A program made the translations under genes and the position numbers. The notes under the pieces were generated by a model, which was not told where the DNA came from, searched no databases, and worked only from the letters and a program-made list of their open reading frames with translations. Positions 34,572-42,448 of a DNA stretch of 64,000 nt are shown piece after piece. Within the stretch, counting starts at the first letter, position 1. Each line of letters begins with the position of its first letter. Source of the DNA: Candidatus Zixiibacteriota bacterium (GTDB lineage: Bacteria > Zixibacteria > MSB-5A5 > GN15 > FEB-12); contig JBFMDV010000005.1 of assembly GCA_040753875.1 (NCBI GenBank), positions 369,142 to 433,141 of the forward strand, in the 5' to 3' direction.

Positions 34572-35262
34572 GCGCCTCCTGACTGGCTCGATCGGAAGCG
34601 CTTAATATCGAACTTGTGTTGAGGTAGCCAATGACGGTCCGCCCGCCGGCCACGTGCTCTCCGATCCTGATCCGAATATCGCTGTCGGCCGGCACAAACA
34701 GCTCGGTACGTGAGCCGAAACGGATAAGCCCGAAGCGATCCCCGGCTTTGCATTCATCCCCTGCCTTGACCCGGCATACGATCCGTCGGGCGATCAGGCC
34801 GGCAATCTGCTTGATAAGAACTTTCTGCCCAGTGATCGCGGTCATCCCGATCTCGGTCCGCTCGTTTAATTCCGAAGCCTTGTCCTCAAAGGCCGCGAAG
34901 AACTTGCCCGGATGGTATTCCACGTACTCGACCTTCCCGGTGATCGGAATCCGATTGACATGAACATCAAACACCGACAAGAAGATTGAGATTTTCGTTA
35001 CGGCGCCATCGAAGAAGGTGTGTGAGGCAAGCGTGTCAATGCCGATCACCTTGCCGTCCGCGGGGGACACCAGGATGCCGGGAGTCGCGGCGACAGCACG
35101 CTCCGGGTCACGGAAGAAATAGGTGACAAACAAGGTCAGCAATGCGAACATCACTCCCATAACGAACAGCCATCGGCTGTCGATACGAGTGGCAAGCCAG
35201 ACGGTCGATACTGTGAGGAGTAATCCCCCGAGGATGAATGGTAACCCCTCGCGCGCAATCAT
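34558..35262 (-). CDS. psd: phosphatidylserine decarboxylase (short form)
   Basis: A 234-residue enzyme that makes phosphatidylethanolamine from phosphatidylserine. It has two N-terminal membrane helices, SPADGKV, the FLSVFDVHVNRIPITG block, and RFGSRTEL near the C-terminus. The G-S bond there is the self-cleavage site that forms the pyruvoyl group. The length fits the short, archaeal/Bacteroidetes-like form. The ATG at 35262 overlaps the purB stop. Confidence 0.93.
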   Translation of the reverse strand: MIAREGLPFILGGLLLTVSTVWLATRIDSRWLFVMGVMFALLTLFVTYFFRDPERAVAATPGILVSPADGKVIGIDTLASHTFFDGAVTKISIFLSVFDVHVNRIPITGKVEYVEYHPGKFFAAFEDKASELNERTEIGMTAITGQKVLIKQIAGLIARRIVCRVKAGDECKAGDRFGLIRFGSRTELFVPADSDIRIRIGEHVAGGRTVIGYLNTSSILSASDRASQEARGKL

Positions 35263-36554
35263 CGCCCGAACACCCGTTTGAATATCTTTCCGACATTGCG
35301 CGTATAATAGGCGACATCGAAACACTCATCAATCTCAGCCTCCTTGAGATATTGCGTGACCTCTTCATCCCGCTTCACCAGTTCCCGGAACAACCCCTTC
35401 CCTTCCGAGGCGGCAAGGGCATTTCGCTGAACCATACGGTACGCTCTCTCACGCGAACCGGCGGGTCCGGCCAGCTTGAGCAGGAGCCGCTGGGAGAAGA
35501 CCAGGCCGCCGCCATAGTAGATATTTTCAAGCATCCGCTTTTCGTTGACCACCAGACCGCTCAGGAGTCCAATGAACTTCTCGAGTCCATAATCGGTAAC
35601 AATAGTCGCATCGGGAATGATCACACGCTCAACCGATGAATGCGCGATATCCCGCTCATGCCAGAGCGGGACGTTTTCCATGGCCGCGACCGCGTAGCCG
35701 CGAAGCATCCGGGCGATACCGGTGATCCGCTCGGCAGTGATCGGGTTCCGTTTGTGTGGCATGGCCGACGATCCCTTCTGCCCCTTGGCAAATCCCTCCA
35801 TCATCTCACCGATCTCAGTCCGCTGCAGATTGCGGATTTCAGTCGCGAACTTCTCCAATGAGGAGCAAAGCAGCGCCAGTGCCAGGATATACTCGGCGTG
35901 GCGATCGCGCTGAATTACCTGGGTGCTCACCTCGGCCGGTTTTAGTCCCAGACGTTTGCACACCGCTTCTTCAACTTTCGGATCGAGATTGGCGAAATTG
36001 CCCACCGCGCCGGAGATCTTACCTACGGAGATGTTTTCCGTGGCAGCGGCAAACCGCACCCGAGCGCGAGTCAGCTCGGTGTACCACATAGCGAACTTGA
36101 GACCGGCAGTGGTCGGTTCGGCCAGGACACCATGAGTTCGCCCGATGCAAGGTGTATTCTTGTGCTTCTTTGCCAGACCCTTGATCAACGCCAGGGCCTT
36201 CACGATCTTGGCATCGATGATCCCGGCTGCCCGTTTCATTTGAAGTGACAACGCCGTATCCAGGACATCGGATGAGGTCATGCCGAAATGCAGGTACCTG
36301 GCATCTTTCCCCACGTATTCGCCGACACAGGTCAGGAAGGCAATGACATCATGGTTGACTTCTTTTTCAATCGCATTGATCCTGGCGACATCAAAGCGCG
36401 CTTTATTTTCTATGGCCCTGGCAACCGATGCCGGAATTAGCCGCAGTTGTGCCATGGCGCGGGCTGCTTCGATCTCCACCTCCAGCCATGTTTGGAATTT
36501 GGCTTCTTCGGACCAGAGCGCCCCCATCTCAGGAAGCGTGTACCGAGCGATCAT
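35259..36554 (-). CDS. purB: adenylosuccinate lyase
   Basis: A 431-residue fumarase-superfamily enzyme acting twice in purine synthesis (SAICAR to AICAR, adenylosuccinate to AMP). It has the superfamily signature [11 protein letters not shown], the [12 protein letters not shown] helix and the [12 protein letters not shown] loop. Its start overlaps the aldolase gene upstream by 4 nt and its stop overlaps psd. Confidence 0.95.
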   Translation of the reverse strand: MIARYTLPEMGALWSEEAKFQTWLEVEIEAARAMAQLRLIPASVARAIENKARFDVARINAIEKEVNHDVIAFLTCVGEYVGKDARYLHFGMTSSDVLDTALSLQMKRAAGIIDAKIVKALALIKGLAKKHKNTPCIGRTHGVLAEPTTAGLKFAMWYTELTRARVRFAAATENISVGKISGAVGNFANLDPKVEEAVCKRLGLKPAEVSTQVIQRDRHAEYILALALLCSSLEKFATEIRNLQRTEIGEMMEGFAKGQKGSSAMPHKRNPITAERITGIARMLRGYAVAAMENVPLWHERDIAHSSVERVIIPDATIVTDYGLEKFIGLLSGLVVNEKRMLENIYYGGGLVFSQRLLLKLAGPAGSRERAYRMVQRNALAASEGKGLFRELVKRDEEVTQYLKEAEIDECFDVAYYTRNVGKIFKRVFGR

Positions 36555-37201
36555 TTGTCTTTGCCGGCTTTCTTGAAGTCCGAGATGAACTTCTCGAGCC
36601 CGATATCGGTCAGCGGATGTTGTATCAGGCGGGCGATCACCGAGTACGGCATGGTGACCACGTCGGCGCCGATCAGCGCCGCTTCCACCACGTGCATCGG
36701 ATGCCGTACCGACGCCACCAGAACCTCGGTCTCGTAGTCATAGTTTTCGTAGATCTGAACGATCTCCTCGATGAGTTTCATACCATCGGTCGAGACATCA
36801 TCGAGCCTTCCGATGAACGGGGATACGAACGTCGCGCCAGCTTTCGCCACCAGGAGCGCCTGCATGGGGCTGAACACCAGCGTCGCGTTGGTCATCGTCC
36901 CCTGGCCATGGAGCGCCTTGATAGCCTTGAGTCCCTCGAGGATTGTCGGGATCTTAATGACGATATTGTCGGCGATCTTACAGAGCTCTTCCGCTTCTTT
37001 GAGCATTCCTTTCGCGTCGGTAGACAGCACCTCGGCCGATACCGGTCCCGGAACTACTCTGCATATCTCTTTGAGAATTTCCCGATACGGCGCGGACTCT
37101 TTTGCGGCCAGCGACGGATTAGTGGTAACACCATCAAGCACACCCATTGCCACGGCGTTTTTGATCTCATCCAGATTGGCCGTGTCTATGAAGAACTTCA
37201 T
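36551..37201 (-). CDS. fsa: transaldolase-like fructose-6-phosphate aldolase
   Basis: A 216-residue small transaldolase-family enzyme. [11 protein letters not shown] at the N-terminus, GVTTNPSL, and the Schiff-base Lys in NIVIKIPTI are conserved; [10 protein letters not shown] and VVTMPYSVI follow. Short members act either as true transaldolases in the pentose phosphate pathway or as fructose-6-phosphate aldolases, and the sequence does not decide. It overlaps both neighbours (truA and purB). Confidence 0.9.
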   Translation of the reverse strand: MKFFIDTANLDEIKNAVAMGVLDGVTTNPSLAAKESAPYREILKEICRVVPGPVSAEVLSTDAKGMLKEAEELCKIADNIVIKIPTILEGLKAIKALHGQGTMTNATLVFSPMQALLVAKAGATFVSPFIGRLDDVSTDGMKLIEEIVQIYENYDYETEVLVASVRHPMHVVEAALIGADVVTMPYSVIARLIQHPLTDIGLEKFISDFKKAGKDK

Positions 37202-37974
37202 GTCTGGCTCTCCCTGTCATTGTATCCCACGGCGACCAGGTACAGGCCCTGCGCCGGGGCGGTAAATACTACTCGTTCATCGATTTGCCCGAGAATGATA
37301 TTCCGGAATCGCTCTAATGTCAAGTTCTGCACATTGTTGTCCTGTGGCTTGCCGGCCAGATTGACCATCGCACCGACAAGCGACCGCACCATACTATGCA
37401 GGAACCGGTTGCCGCAGATCTCATACACCATGAGTGGCCCCAATCGGTACCACCGCGAGAAAGCGATCACACATGTATTGTCAGGCTTTTGGGAAGCGGT
37501 CACGCAGAACGGACCAAAGTCATGTTCACCGACAACTGTCCGGGCGGCCGCCTGCAACACCTCGTAATCAATCTCTACGGGGTTTTCCCAGCGCAGGTCG
37601 CGGTAGATCGCCGACCTCTGCTGAGACATGACATACCGATACCGGCGCCACCGTGCGCTGAACCGGGAATTGAAGTCGGCGCTCACCTCCACTGAGGAAT
37701 GGATGCGGATATCATCGGGGAGATGAAAATTGAGCGCGTCTTTGTATCGCTCGGACGCCAGGGGATGGTCGATGTGGAAGTTGGCCACTTGTCCCAGCGC
37801 GTGCACACCGGCATCGGTTCGCCCCGCCCCAATCACATCCACGTCACAGGCCGTGACTTTTCGAATAGCCGCGGTTATCTCCCCTTGTATCGTCCTTTGA
37901 CCGGGCTGCACCTGCCAGCCGGAAAAGGTGGTCCCTTTGTACTCGACCAGAAGTTTGATATTCCGAGTCGGCAT
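37198..37974 (-). CDS. truA: tRNA pseudouridine synthase A
   Basis: A 258-residue enzyme converting uridines 38-40 of tRNA anticodon arms to pseudouridine. The catalytic Asp lies in [30 protein letters not shown] at the start and the [18 protein letters not shown] block near the end are characteristic. It starts 2 nt after ecfT and overlaps the aldolase gene. Confidence 0.95.
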   Translation of the reverse strand: MPTRNIKLLVEYKGTTFSGWQVQPGQRTIQGEITAAIRKVTACDVDVIGAGRTDAGVHALGQVANFHIDHPLASERYKDALNFHLPDDIRIHSSVEVSADFNSRFSARWRRYRYVMSQQRSAIYRDLRWENPVEIDYEVLQAAARTVVGEHDFGPFCVTASQKPDNTCVIAFSRWYRLGPLMVYEICGNRFLHSMVRSLVGAMVNLAGKPQDNNVQNLTLERFRNIILGQIDERVVFTAPAQGLYLVAVGYNDRESQT

Positions 37975-37976
37975 GA

Positions 37977-38780
37977 TTACCGGGTGAGGGAAAAGAGCGC
38001 CAGAATCGTCGCTGTTCCGGCCAGCATGAAACTGTACTCCGCCTTACCAAACCGGGCGTGCGTGTAGGCCGTTCGTGGTGCATGGCCATGATAGCCGCGC
38101 GCCTCGATCGCCAGCGCGAGGTCATCGGCGCGATTCATGGCCGAGGCAAACACCGGAATAAGAAGCACGGTGGTCCTCCGTATGCGGCGAACGTACGACC
38201 CGCCGAAATTCACGCCACGCATCATCTGGGCGTTTCGGATAGAAACAAATTCATCGTACAGGATCGGAATGAATCTCATGGCGATGAATACGATCAAACC
38301 CAGATCATTAACCGGGACACCGAGACGTCCCAGCGGCTTCATAAGGAACGTGACCGTTTCGGCCAGCTCGGAGGGGGAATTGGTGAGTGTGATTAGGAAC
38401 GCCATGCCGATAAAGAGCACCAGCCGCAGCGAAAAGAACACGGCATTGGCCATCGCGCGGGAAGTAACGGGATAGGTATCGATCGTAAACAGCACCGGCC
38501 CCTCCTTGCCGGAGAAAAGAATATGATAGAGAAACGTGATCAGGACCAACAGGAGGACCGGCCGGAAATTCCGCCACAGATTCCCCGGACCCACTTTCGA
38601 CAGAAGCAGCCCAGTGATCAGAGCACCCAGTACGATGCCATAAAAGAGCACTGATGTGGTCAGTAACGCCAACACTAACACCGCCAGAACCGGCAGAAGT
38701 TTAGCTCTGGCATCCAACCGATGCAGAAACGACTCAAGGGGGCGATACTGCCCCAGGAATATGGGAGTTGTCCGTATCAT
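37977..38780 (-). CDS. ecfT: energy-coupling factor transporter transmembrane protein
   Basis: A 267-residue CbiQ/EcfT family protein with about six membrane segments. The N-terminal LHRLDARAKLL and the C-terminal cytoplasmic helices with the AxG motif in AIEARGY are the coupling elements that contact the ECF ATPases. It would link EcfA ATPases to vitamin- or metal-binding S components. No EcfA or S-component gene is visible in the window. It lies 51 nt downstream of the Feo gene group. Confidence 0.88.
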   Translation of the reverse strand: MIRTTPIFLGQYRPLESFLHRLDARAKLLPVLAVLVLALLTTSVLFYGIVLGALITGLLLSKVGPGNLWRNFRPVLLLVLITFLYHILFSGKEGPVLFTIDTYPVTSRAMANAVFFSLRLVLFIGMAFLITLTNSPSELAETVTFLMKPLGRLGVPVNDLGLIVFIAMRFIPILYDEFVSIRNAQMMRGVNFGGSYVRRIRRTTVLLIPVFASAMNRADDLALAIEARGYHGHAPRTAYTHARFGKAEYSFMLAGTATILALFSLTR

Positions 38781-38831
38781 CAGCGCTCAGAATATAGACG
38801 GGAGGGTCAAAAAAGCAATGATTGGGAGCGA

Positions 38832-38987
38832 TTAGCGCGGAGACTGTTTCGGCGCTGTCGCCGCCTTGTGCAGGGCGCAGCTGGTGCAGGCTGGTTTATG
38901 CCGGCGACGGCGATACCGGACCGCAAGATACAGCACCGAAGCGCCCACTATGGCAGCTACGACCATTTGTTGCAACGCGGGACTCAT
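38832..38987 (-). CDS. FeoB-associated Cys-rich membrane protein
   Basis: A 51-residue protein: one membrane helix (MVVAAIVGASVLYLAV), a basic stretch YRRRRHK and a short CTSC motif. This matches the FeoB-associated Cys-rich small proteins (PF12669 type) that follow feoB. The ATG at 38987 overlaps the feoB stop (ATGA), so it is translationally coupled to it. The longer open frame upstream lies inside feoB and is rejected. Confidence 0.82.
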   Translation of the reverse strand: MSPALQQMVVAAIVGASVLYLAVRYRRRRHKPACTSCALHKAATAPKQSPR

Positions 38988-41269
38988 ACGCCCCCAAAGC
39001 GAGTAAATATTTGATACACCGCCATAGCGCCAAAGTATGCCAGCACCGTCATATAAACAAACGTCCCGGCAGCATATTTCCAGCTTCGGGTCTCCTGCCT
39101 GATCGTCACCAACGTTGCGCCACACTGACAACAGAGCGCGAAGAACACAACTATGGAAAGTGCGACCGCCGGCGAAAACAGCGGCTTGCCAATCTGCGGG
39201 CCATGATCCCACGTCGCCAAGCGCATCTTGTCAACGAGCGAACCGGAACTCTCACCAGCCTCGGAACCGAGATTGAAAATCGTCCCCAGTGTCGCTATGA
39301 TCACTTCACGTGCCGGGAACGAAGCCAGCGTAGCCATCGTAATGCGCCAGTCCCAACCAAGTGGCCGGAACAGAGGCTCGACCGTCCTGCCAAGTTGTCC
39401 CAGATACGACTCGCGGAGTTGCGCCCCAGCCCGCTCGCGCTCAGCCTCCGCGAGTTTTGCCGATCGAACGGCATCATGGATCGACTGGTCGGATGAGATC
39501 ACGCTCACCTGGCGAGCATAGTCCCTTTGGATCGCCTCCGAGCGCGGGTAGTAGCTGAGTGCCCAGACAATGATTGTGATAGCCAAAATTACCGTTCCGG
39601 CACGCACTACAAAGGAACGGGCTCGGTGGTACACGCGGATCAACACCGAACTGAGTGTCGGTACCTTGTACGACGGGAACTCCATCATAAACGTCCCCCG
39701 CTGTGTTTTGAGCAAAGTATGCTTCAAGATCAGCGATACCAGGACAGCCACCACCAGTCCGAGCAGATACAGCCCTCCGAGCACCAGACCATGTGAATTG
39801 AGAAATCCGAGATAGACCTTATGCGGTATGAAGGCAGCAATCATGATGGCATAGACCGGTAGCCTCGCCGAACAGGTCATCAGCGGCGCCACCAGAATGG
39901 TCATGAAACGCAGTTTCTTGTCCTCTATCGTCCGCGTGGCCATAATGCCGGGGACCGCACAGGCATAGGAAGACAACATCGGTATGAATGACTTGCCGGA
40001 TAGCCCGCACCAACTGAACGCCCGGTCCACCAGAAAGGCAATTCGCGGCATGTAACCGGAATCCTCAAGCAGGCCGATGAACAGAAACAGTATGACGATC
40101 TGCGGCAAAAACGCCAGCACCGACCCGACACCGCCAATGACGCCGTCGGTCAGGAGCGACCGGAGCGGCCCGTCGGACAACAACGACCCGACATACGTAC
40201 TCACACCACCGAACACGTCGTCGATCAAGTTCATGACCGGCTCGGCCCAGGCGAAGATAGACTGGAACATGAACCCCATGATCAATATCAGGAGCATCGG
40301 CCCAAGAACCGGGTGCAGGAGCAGACGATCGATCTTCGCCGAAGTCGTCTTTCGCCGCTCCGCCGAAGTTGTCACTACGTTTCGCGAGATCGCCGCCGCT
40401 TTCGAGGTGAGCGACCCGGTCTCGGCAATGGACAGCGATCCGAGCCGGCTGGCGATCTCGTGGCGGGCCTTCTCCAGCATGGAGCGCATGCCATCCTCTG
40501 AGTCCAGCAAAAAGGCTCGCTCCGCCGGGCCGCTGACATCGAACAGCACCCGAAGGTACTCAGCTCGCGACCGGTGACGGCACCCGTCGCCGCCATGTCT
40601 GCCGTGTCGATGCCGGTGCCGGTGGCCATGTTGAGGCGCATTGCGTTCCGGTTCCATAAGAGAGGTCAGGATCATTTCGGTGGCCGGATCGTAGTAGCCC
40701 GGACCGACCATAGGGGCGCTGTCGGCTTGACTCCCTATCTTGTCAATGAGCTCGGATATCCCTTTCCCACGTGATGCCACCACCGGCGCCACCGGGATAC
40801 CGTGCAATTCCTGCGAAAGACGACTATGGTCGATCCTGACACCGTGCTTGTGGGCAATATCCACCATGTTCAACGCCACCACGACCGGCCGGCCAATTTG
40901 CATCACTTGGAAAAGCAGATACAGGCTCCGCTCCAGATTGGTGGCGTCAACCACGCAGACAATGATATCGGGGGCCCGCTCACCGTCGATCCCGCCGAAC
41001 AGCGCCTGTGCCGCTATGTATTCATCGGGAGAGAACGCCGCCAGCGAATAGGTACCGGGGATATCGATAAGGGTAAATTCGCGATCCGGACTGGACGGCA
41101 CTCGAAACGTGCCGCTCGTTTTTTCGACCGTAACACCGGGATAGTTGGCCACGCGCTGGCGAAGGCCGGTAATGGCGTTGAATATGGTGGTCTTACCGCA
41201 ATTGGGATTGCCGCAGACGGCGACGGTGACAGTGGCCGACTCCTGACGCAGCGCTGATGTCACACCCAT
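38984..41269 (-). CDS. feoB: ferrous iron transporter FeoB
   Basis: A 761-residue Fe(II) transporter. The N-terminal G domain has G1 GNPNCGKTT (20-28), G3 IPG and G4 NMVD; the C-terminal part has two Gate domains with about 10 membrane helices (MPRIAFLVDR..., SSYACAVPGIMATR, CSARLPVYAIMIAAF). A His-rich segment with seven His and one Cys (about residues 214-232) sits between the G domain and the first Gate. The ATG at 41269 is chosen for GGGAG 6 nt upstream and the family N-terminus. It is followed by the Cys-rich partner and preceded by feoA. Confidence 0.95.
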   Translation of the reverse strand: MGVTSALRQESATVTVAVCGNPNCGKTTIFNAITGLRQRVANYPGVTVEKTSGTFRVPSSPDREFTLIDIPGTYSLAAFSPDEYIAAQALFGGIDGERAPDIIVCVVDATNLERSLYLLFQVMQIGRPVVVALNMVDIAHKHGVRIDHSRLSQELHGIPVAPVVASRGKGISELIDKIGSQADSAPMVGPGYYDPATEMILTSLMEPERNAPQHGHRHRHRHGRHGGDGCRHRSRAEYLRVLFDVSGPAERAFLLDSEDGMRSMLEKARHEIASRLGSLSIAETGSLTSKAAAISRNVVTTSAERRKTTSAKIDRLLLHPVLGPMLLILIMGFMFQSIFAWAEPVMNLIDDVFGGVSTYVGSLLSDGPLRSLLTDGVIGGVGSVLAFLPQIVILFLFIGLLEDSGYMPRIAFLVDRAFSWCGLSGKSFIPMLSSYACAVPGIMATRTIEDKKLRFMTILVAPLMTCSARLPVYAIMIAAFIPHKVYLGFLNSHGLVLGGLYLLGLVVAVLVSLILKHTLLKTQRGTFMMEFPSYKVPTLSSVLIRVYHRARSFVVRAGTVILAITIIVWALSYYPRSEAIQRDYARQVSVISSDQSIHDAVRSAKLAEAERERAGAQLRESYLGQLGRTVEPLFRPLGWDWRITMATLASFPAREVIIATLGTIFNLGSEAGESSGSLVDKMRLATWDHGPQIGKPLFSPAVALSIVVFFALCCQCGATLVTIRQETRSWKYAAGTFVYMTVLAYFGAMAVYQIFTRFGGV

Positions 41270-41309
41270 GACTGACTCCCGAACGTGGTTCGGACGAAGG
41301 ACACCCACA

Positions 41310-41540
41310 CTATTCTTCGAGCTCGACAGCCACCATTGAGGCCTCGGCACGACGGAGCGACAAACAGCACGGTCCCACTTGTACCTCGAGCGGATCGTTC
41401 AGGGGCGCGTTGCGCACATACTCGATCGTTCGCCCGGGTACAAGCCCCAGTTCGGTCAGACGGCGCGCGATGCGATTGTCGTCGGTGTATCCGATCACCC
41501 GTCCCTTTTGGCCCGGCGCCATTTTGCTGAGATACGTCAT
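41310..41540 (-). CDS. feoA: ferrous iron transport protein FeoA
   Basis: A 76-residue SH3-like protein that associates with FeoB. GQKGRVIGY, RRLTELGLVPG and the C-terminal SLRRAEASMVAVEL strand are typical. It is separated from feoB by 40 nt and from the cytochrome gene by 12 nt. It should be part of the Fur-controlled unit starting at 42252. Confidence 0.92.
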   Translation of the reverse strand: MTYLSKMAPGQKGRVIGYTDDNRIARRLTELGLVPGRTIEYVRNAPLNDPLEVQVGPCCLSLRRAEASMVAVELEE

Positions 41541-41552
41541 TGCTGGTATTCC

Positions 41553-41804
41553 TCAAAAATCCTGATCGTTTGCCCGGGTGAGATATGCTTTCAAGAGCCG
41601 TAGCTCGTCCTGCCTCAGCTGGAGTTTCGGTCCATATCGTTCCACCGCCAGTGACCACGCGTCATCTGTCAGGTTCTTCGGTGGTATCAGCTTGTGACAC
41701 TTATCGCACAGGCTTTCGTACATCCGTTTTCCCTGCATCTGGTCGGCGGTCAAACGCGAACCCTGTTCGCAGGAGATCATCATTGTAGTCATCGCTGCCG
41801 ACAT
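41553..41804 (-). CDS. small monoheme c-type cytochrome in the Feo operon
   Basis: An 83-residue protein with one CDKCH heme motif (C33, C36, H37). The short N-terminus MSAAMTTMMISC may be a lipoprotein signal with Cys12 as the anchor, though it lacks the usual basic residues. There is no Met after H37, so the common axial Met is missing. The ATG at 41804 has GAGG 8 nt upstream; the longer frame overlaps fur and is rejected. It lies between fur (10 nt) and feoA (12 nt), which suggests a role tied to iron uptake, for example electron transfer to keep iron ferrous. Confidence 0.75.
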   Translation of the reverse strand: MSAAMTTMMISCEQGSRLTADQMQGKRMYESLCDKCHKLIPPKNLTDDAWSLAVERYGPKLQLRQDELRLLKAYLTRANDQDF

Positions 41805-41814
41805 GACTATCGCC

Positions 41815-42252
41815 TCAATGCACTTTGCTCTTGCCGACCACATGGCGTGCCTTTTGGCATTCCTGACAGTACCCCTGGATCTCTATCTTGAATCCCTCCG
41901 GCTGGAAATGGAACGAGTCCGTCGTCTTGATCAATTCGCCCATCAGGTTGCCGGTATCGAATTCGACCAGCGTGCGACATTGCAGGCAGTACAAATGCCC
42001 ATGCGGCTCGCGAGTGACCCGATCGTACCGCGTGACACCATCGCCAAGATTCACCTCCTCGGCCAGCCCGACCTTGCAGATCAGCTTGAGATTGCGCCAG
42101 ACCGTGGCGTACCCAACGGAACGGTCCTGCTGCTTCACTCGCTCGTACAGCTCGTCGACCGAGACATGTTTGCCAAGCTCGAAAAACGAACGGAATATCA
42201 GCTCCCGCTGTGGAGTCATCTTGAACCCTTTGGTGCGCAGAAACTCTTTCAT
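41815..42252 (-). CDS. fur: Fur-family metalloregulator
   Basis: A 145-residue ferric-uptake-type repressor. The N-terminal winged helix has RTKGFKMTPQRELIF and SVGYATVWRNLKLI. The dimer domain has HGHLYCLQC and, near the C-terminus, YCQEC, the two CxxC pairs for a structural zinc. It could sense Fe(II) (Fur) or be a close paralogue (Zur, PerR). Placement before feoAB and a Fur box at 42287-42301 favour iron. The ATG at 42252 has AAGGA 9 nt upstream; upstream codons in the same frame overlap the Fur box region. Confidence 0.92.
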   Translation of the reverse strand: MKEFLRTKGFKMTPQRELIFRSFFELGKHVSVDELYERVKQQDRSVGYATVWRNLKLICKVGLAEEVNLGDGVTRYDRVTREPHGHLYCLQCRTLVEFDTGNLMGELIKTTDSFHFQPEGFKIEIQGYCQECQKARHVVGKSKVH

Positions 42253-42286
42253 TGCATCCGTTCCTTTGACCTTAATATCGGTCAAA

Positions 42287-42301
42287 TGAAAACGATTTTC
42301 A
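42287..42301 (-). promoter_or_regulatory. Fur box in the fur promoter region
   Basis: TGAAAACGATTTTCA is a 7-1-7 near-palindrome matching the Fur consensus TGATAATnATTATCA at 11 of 14 positions. It lies 34 nt upstream of the fur ATG and just downstream of the -35/-10 region at 42311-42336, so Fur bound here would repress its own gene and the downstream cytochrome-feoAB genes. Confidence 0.72.
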
Positions 42302-42310
42302 ATTTCAAAA

Positions 42311-42336
42311 TTTATATAAAATTCGGGACCTGTCAA
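42311..42336 (-). promoter_or_regulatory. candidate promoter of the fur-feo unit
   Basis: Perfect TTGACA at 42336-42331 on the minus strand, followed by an AT-rich stretch with TATAAA (14-nt spacing) or overlapping TATATA. The spacer is short for the best -10 candidate. The Fur box begins about 10 nt downstream. Confidence 0.45.
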
Positions 42337-42392
42337 GGGGTATTGTGATTTTTCTCACATTTTCTTTCTTGGGCGTATCCCTTTGTACCGCA

Positions 42393-42423
42393 AATAGAAA
42401 GGCCGTCCCAAGGCGGGACGGCC
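42393..42423 (-). terminator. intrinsic terminator after the M6 protease gene
   Basis: GGCCGTCCC-5 nt-GGGACGGCC stem, 26 nt after the stop codon at 42449. On the minus strand it is followed by TTTCTATTT. It separates the protease gene from the fur promoter. Confidence 0.8.
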
Positions 42424-42448
42424 GTAGACCAATTTGGTCCGTGAAAGC

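Noticed and set aside
38988-39212. A longer version of the Cys-rich protein after feoB
   Set aside because: The extra 75 codons lie inside feoB in another frame. The ATGA overlap at 38987 gives the small protein expected in this place.
40571-40633. Microsatellite-type repeat or CRISPR-like repeat in feoB
   Set aside because: The DNA looks repetitive (GTG/CGG-rich) only because it encodes H-x-H alternation; there is no spaced direct-repeat structure.
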